A DNA stretch of 64,000 nucleotides from Diatrype stigma (Eukaryota; Ascomycota; Sordariomycetes; Xylariales; Diatrypaceae): contig JAKJXP020000007.1 in assembly GCA_022225965.2 (NCBI GenBank), forward strand, positions 496,001 to 560,000, given 5' to 3'. The number at the start of each line of letters is the position of its first letter. The first letter of the stretch is position 1. The position numbers and the translations under genes are program-made. This document shows, piece after piece, positions 60,222 through 64,000 of this stretch. The notes below the pieces were generated by a model, which was given only the letters and a program-made list of their open reading frames with translations, ran no database searches and was not told the DNA's origin.

Positions 60222-61928
60222 TTAACTTCCCGCCTCTGTGTAGGCCATCATATCGGGATACTGCGCATTGGCGTGGCATCCGGGGCACATGCGGTTTGTG
60301 GTGCACTGATTATGCTTCTCGCAGTGCCATTCCATACTGGGCTTGCATTGCCGGCACTCCTGGCAGTGCTCCCAGTCGTCTGCAGGAACCCATCCGCTTT
60401 TGCAGAAGCTATAGAAGAAGCCGTTGAAGTCGTTCTGATTGCAGTTCCCCAGACCGCCGCGCAGGAGTTCGAACTCCAGTCGCTCCCGCTCCTCGCGGTT
60501 CTTCTTGCCCTTTCCGTTACGCGCCCGCGTCCAACTGCTCTCCCACTTGGCAAACGCGGCGGTGTACGACCGGATGTTGCCCCACGACGTATCATCGTAC
60601 AGCATCATGTCGACCATTAGGTCCATATCGAGCTCTTCGATGTTCGGCTGGTTGGAGAGCCACGTGGCGAAACACGGGTTGGCGCCGCATGGCTTGGGAA
60701 ACGCCTCGGGCGGCCCGAAGAATAAGGTCAGATCCGCGAAAGGGTTCCCACATGCCTCTCCACACGCACACTGCGAACTGCAGGCTCTTCCGTACTTGGT
60801 GCACTGGCATGAAGAACAGGCTTTCTTCTTGCCTCGCCCCTTCTTACAGGCGCATTTTGTTTCCGGGGGCTGTTCCGAGGGGTTGGGCGAGGGCTCGCTA
60901 GGAGGTTCGACATTCGGGTAGAACTAAAACGGACGTTGGTTAGATATCGTAAGAGAGGTAACGCGTACATAATCGCTTCATACCTCTGTTGGATCATCCG
61001 CTGCCTCCCCTAATGCATCCTCACTATCGTCCCCTTCAGAGTCTTCCTCTTCCATTTCTTCCCCATTTCCATTCATAGGAGACTGCTGAGGAAGAGGAGG
61101 AGGCGGCGGTTGTGGCGGCGGAGGGCTGTACTGCGGATTTATCGTGGGATCTGGATATGGCGTGTTACTGCTGCGATATGCTGCCATGTGGGCCGCTGGC
61201 TGTGAGGCGTACGCTTCCCCATACTGCATGAAACTGTTTTGCTGGGGCTGGCTATGAGAGGCAGCTTGTGGGGTCGGAGGGGTGGGCGAATAGGCCCTTA
61301 TAATATCGGACTGCAGTGCTCTGGCAAAACCGGCGTGATTGTGGGCATGGTTGCCGTTTACGGTTGGCTGAGCATACTGTATGGTCGAAGCGGCATCCTG
61401 CTTGCTCGGGTAAGCCTGTTGCTGGTATTGAGGCGCGTAGTTGTGGTTTCGTATGGCCAGCTGTGGACTGTATGTCTCCCCGAAGCTCATGGAAGGAGCG
61501 TGGGAGTGGGCTTGTGCTTGGGCGTGAGCGTGGGCATGAGCTTGTGCCTGAGCTTGTGCCTGAGCTTGTGCTTGTGCTTGTGCTTGTGCTTGTGCCTGAG
61601 CTTGGGCTTGTGCCTGGGCTTGTGCCTGGGCTTGGGCTTGGGCTTGAGCTTGAGCTTGATATCCGCCGGCATATCCCTTGGAATGGGCTGCTGTCACCGG
61701 ATTGGAAGGGTACGATGAGCCATAGTCGATGGCCTGACGGACTGGAGATGGGGTGCTGTAGGGGCCATGCCCATTGCCGTATGCAGAGTACAGGGCGGCA
61801 GTAGGTATCGCATTTTCCTGGAGTTGCGGATGCGGTTGTCTCAAGCCAGGGGCTGCAGTCGGCGGGGCGTTGTTGGCAGATTCCTGAGAAGTATTCGATC
61901 TCTGCCGTTTCGCTGGTGGATATGACAT
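60222..61928 (-). CDS. CXC (tesmin/TSO1-like) domain protein with second Cys-rich cluster
   Basis: Exon 1 is 60984-61928 and exon 2 is 60222-60923; the 60-nt intron (GTATGA, TCTAACC, TTTTAG) is in phase 0. The product is 548 aa from the ATG at 61928 (MSYPPAKRQRSN, with a basic nuclear-localisation-like motif); an upstream in-frame ATG at 61985 would add 19 residues. Exon 1 is Gln/Ala/Tyr/Pro-rich with a long Gln-Ala repeat and ends acidic (EEMEEEDSEGDDSEDALG). Exon 2 opens with a CXC-type cysteine cluster at about 338-377 (KCACKKGRGKKKACSSCQC, then ACSSQCACGEACGNPF), similar to half of the DNA-binding CRC repeat of tesmin/TSO1 proteins. A second cluster lies at about 480-548 (CQECRQCKPSMEWHCEKH, CTTNRMCPGCHANAQYP). 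Probably a nuclear DNA-binding regulator; target unknown. Confidence 0.8.
61508..61658 (-). repeat. Gln-Ala dipeptide repeat inside the CXC gene
   Basis: A 6-bp period of gcttgt/gcctga/gcttgg (plus strand) encodes more than 20 tandem Gln-Ala pairs, some His-Ala. Probably variable in length among strains. Confidence 0.9.
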
Positions 61929-62853
61929 TTGGCAATTGGAGGCGGTTCCTTCCTGTCTGTCTGTCCTCCAGTCCGTCGACAACAAACTACGAACACGCTA
62001 CGGGTAATGTCATTGGGTCAAGAATCGTGCCATGTGGTTAAGTTGGGAAGAGATTAACGTGGTTCAGGAATCCAGAAATTCTAACGTTAGATCGACGGCA
62101 TTAGATAATACATACCCGCCCTTATCCCTTATCGCTATCACCCCCGGCTGTGGCGTACGTGCAACCCACCCCTCCATCACGTTATTGCCATAGGCCTTCA
62201 CTAACGTTAGGTCTGATGCGTGATTTCAGGCACTAACGCGTCCGGTCTTTAGGGGAGAGAGGGCTGGGAGGGGCGCATTTCAACGCCTTTAAGGGGTTGC
62301 TACGTACAACTTTGGAGCCATCCGTAGCTGGGCAGGCTGGGATCAATTGGGCTAACCTGGAATAGGCACAGTCCTGTGTACATAATTGAGATCTTATGCA
62401 TGTAACAACAGGTATCTGCATACATACATCCATACGTAGGCTGCCTGGCTGCCAGGTAACTAACTAAAAGTAGCCCGCATGAACTGTGGCTCACCTGTTA
62501 TTGACTTACAGTAGGTGTATGTAGTACTCGACTCCTTTATGTGCAGAAGCATCTCTCCTTATCCCTCATCCTTGGTCTTTCGGACGATTAATCCTCCCCC
62601 TGAATTCTCTCATTTCTTTTATCTTGTTAACTTGTGCTTTGGGATGCCAAGGCATACAATTCTTCCAGCCTCTGTAGGGTCTTACTCAGCCCTTCACGAT
62701 GCCAAGCAGAATAAAATCCAGTCTTGACAATAATAAGTGACACATGATCAGTTTGGATCCCTGCAAGAAGGAAACCCCGAAGATCCTCCAGTTTTATAAG
62801 GAGCAACAAGGCTGATCATAGGTTGGTGTGCCAGCTAGCTACTGATGTATCAA
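61929..62853. other. Intergenic
   Basis: Upstream of the CXC gene and downstream of the MFS gene. No gene recognised; the motif ctaacgttag appears at about 62080-62090 and 62200-62210. Confidence 0.45.
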
Positions 62854-64000
62854 CTAACCAACCAGTCCATGGCGGGTGATAAAGCTCCTTGCCCTCTTGC
62901 CAAAAATATACATGGGAATAGTAGTAAGCGTGACTCCGATCGTAATGCCCCCAATGACGAAGAAACATTGCCTGACTCCTTGCGTCGCAACCCAACTATT
63001 GATATAAAACGTCATACCAAATGCAAACATGTTCTTAACGAGGTTCATCACTGCAAATGCTTCGGCTGCTAGTGTGCGATGACAGTCGGCCACGTATGTC
63101 ACCACCCCCGTGACGCCGAGCTGGACACCGAAGTTGATAAGTCCCATTCCAACGATGATCGGGACTGGCCATGGCTCTTCCCGGTACAGACTTTCACCCC
63201 AGGAGAAGAATCCCGTAACTGTGAATAGGAGGATCGAAACCACAATAGGCAGGCGGAACTCTGGTTCTAGAGGCAATATGTTAACACCCATGAAGGATCC
63301 TACTATAGGAGTGCGATGACTTACCAAATGTGCCCTTGTTGGCTTTTGACATAAATGTCACCAGGCCATCAATCATGGGACCCGCGACTGCTGTTGCTAG
63401 CAATGTTGCAACAAGAGAAGACAGGTTTGATGCACCAACGGCACTGACAGAGAAGCTGTACGGCGGTGCCGAGAAGACCTGAGACAGAGTTAAGGATATC
63501 AAGACCAGCCAAGATATACATGTCGTGAACAGGAGCGTCGCCCAGAGAACTGTTGGAGAAGCTAGCATCGCAAATGGCTGAAGGAGCGTCCTCCAAAACG
63601 AGACCTCGTCAATGTATCCGTCGTATGGTAGTAGCTCCCTCTTCCATGATTTCTTCGTTGACGCTGTAGTATTCAGGCTCATGCCTGACTCGCGATGTTC
63701 CATCTCGGGTTTCTCCATATCCATAACCACATTCTTATCGCCGCTGTCGATATCGAGTGTACCATTCCGATGGAAAGCAGATTCCGGCATCCAGAAGAAC
63801 GTAGCGAGAAATTGAAGAACAAAGGCGCCGCCCATGGCATGCAAACATATCCGATAGGAACCATATTGAATGATAGCCCCAGCTTGGTTTTGTGTTAGCA
63901 GGATGCACGAACGAGCGTGGAAATCTTGATACTCACCGATAGGAGACGCCAGATTTATACCTCCCAGGATTCCAAGGTTGAATATAGCCGAGCGGTAGCC
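62854..64000 (-). CDS. MFS transporter, HOL1-like, C-terminal part (cut by window edge)
   Basis: Membrane transporter of the major facilitator superfamily (HOL1-like group of the drug:proton antiporter-1 kin). Exons seen, from the right edge: 63937-64000 (partial), 63325-63882 and 62854-63266; introns of 54 nt and 58 nt. The first splice joins GGINLASPI to AGAIIQYGSYR; the second joins NKGTF to EPEFRLPIVVSILLF. The visible part has about eight hydrophobic segments and the central hydrophilic loop (FHRNGTLDIDSGDKNVVMDMEKPEMEHRESG). Typical sequence: FWMPES and WRTLLQPFAMLASPTVLWATLLF, then VSAVGASNLSS.VATLLATAVAGPMIDG, and the C-terminal EAFAVMNLVKNMFAFGMTFYINSW. The N-terminal half lies outside the window. 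Substrate unknown. Confidence 0.88.

Noticed and set aside
61508..61658. Regular 6-bp repeat that could look like a CRISPR-like array
   Set aside because: It encodes Gln-Ala pairs inside a eukaryotic exon, and has no spacers.

Overview
This window is nuclear DNA of a filamentous ascomycete (Pezizomycotina), most likely a Sordariomycete. The evidence is short introns (about 44 to 271 nt) with GT...AG ends and CTAAC/CTRAY-like branch points, GC-rich exons with many low-complexity Ser/Thr/Gln/Gly insertions, typical fungal families (HET domain, F-box, AA11-like LPMO, SOG2, BUD6, TSC13, HOL1-like MFS) and an AT-rich, RIP-mutated retrotransposon. Species cannot be fixed from sequence alone.

Layout. 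1-349: start of an oligopeptide-transporter-like gene running off the left edge. 2972-10679: TSC13 enoyl reductase, a BLOC1S1/GCN5L1-like protein with a long disordered N-terminus, and the RAM-pathway LRR protein SOG2. 12718-18262: a complete but dead minus-strand Ty3/gypsy LTR element, heavily mutated by RIP, with two LTRs and a possible 4-bp target duplication. 18778-24921: a genome-maintenance and redox stretch with a short RecQ helicase, glutathione reductase and a CCE1/YDC2 Holliday-junction resolvase. 25623-29602: an accessory patch with a SnoaL-like fragment, an F-box-like gene and a broken HET-domain gene. 31712-32398: a secreted LPMO. 37189-49278: an ataxin-2/Pbp1 homologue without a visible LSm domain and BUD6, separated by a 5.9-kb gene-poor gap. 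49911-64000: an APC-family permease, an unknown acidic-tailed protein, a ubiquitin C-terminal hydrolase, a small unknown protein, a 62-aa Cys-rich protein, an SDR with a 165-aa insertion, a CXC-domain protein and the 3' part of an MFS transporter.

The genes are independent eukaryotic transcription units; I see no operon-like or biosynthetic cluster logic. Two genes (SOG2 and BUD6) are polarity/morphogenesis factors, and RecQ with CCE1 are DNA-recombination enzymes, but proximity may be chance. Exon borders were worked out by hand from splice signals, phase and family fit, and most were checked for frame arithmetic.

I found no convincing new multi-gene system. The most interesting leads are the RIP fossil with mutational asymmetry between its LTRs, the ataxin-2 homologue lacking LSm, the SDR interrupted between its NNAG and Ser-Tyr-Lys motifs, the two-cluster Cys-rich CXC protein and the small Cys-rich protein.
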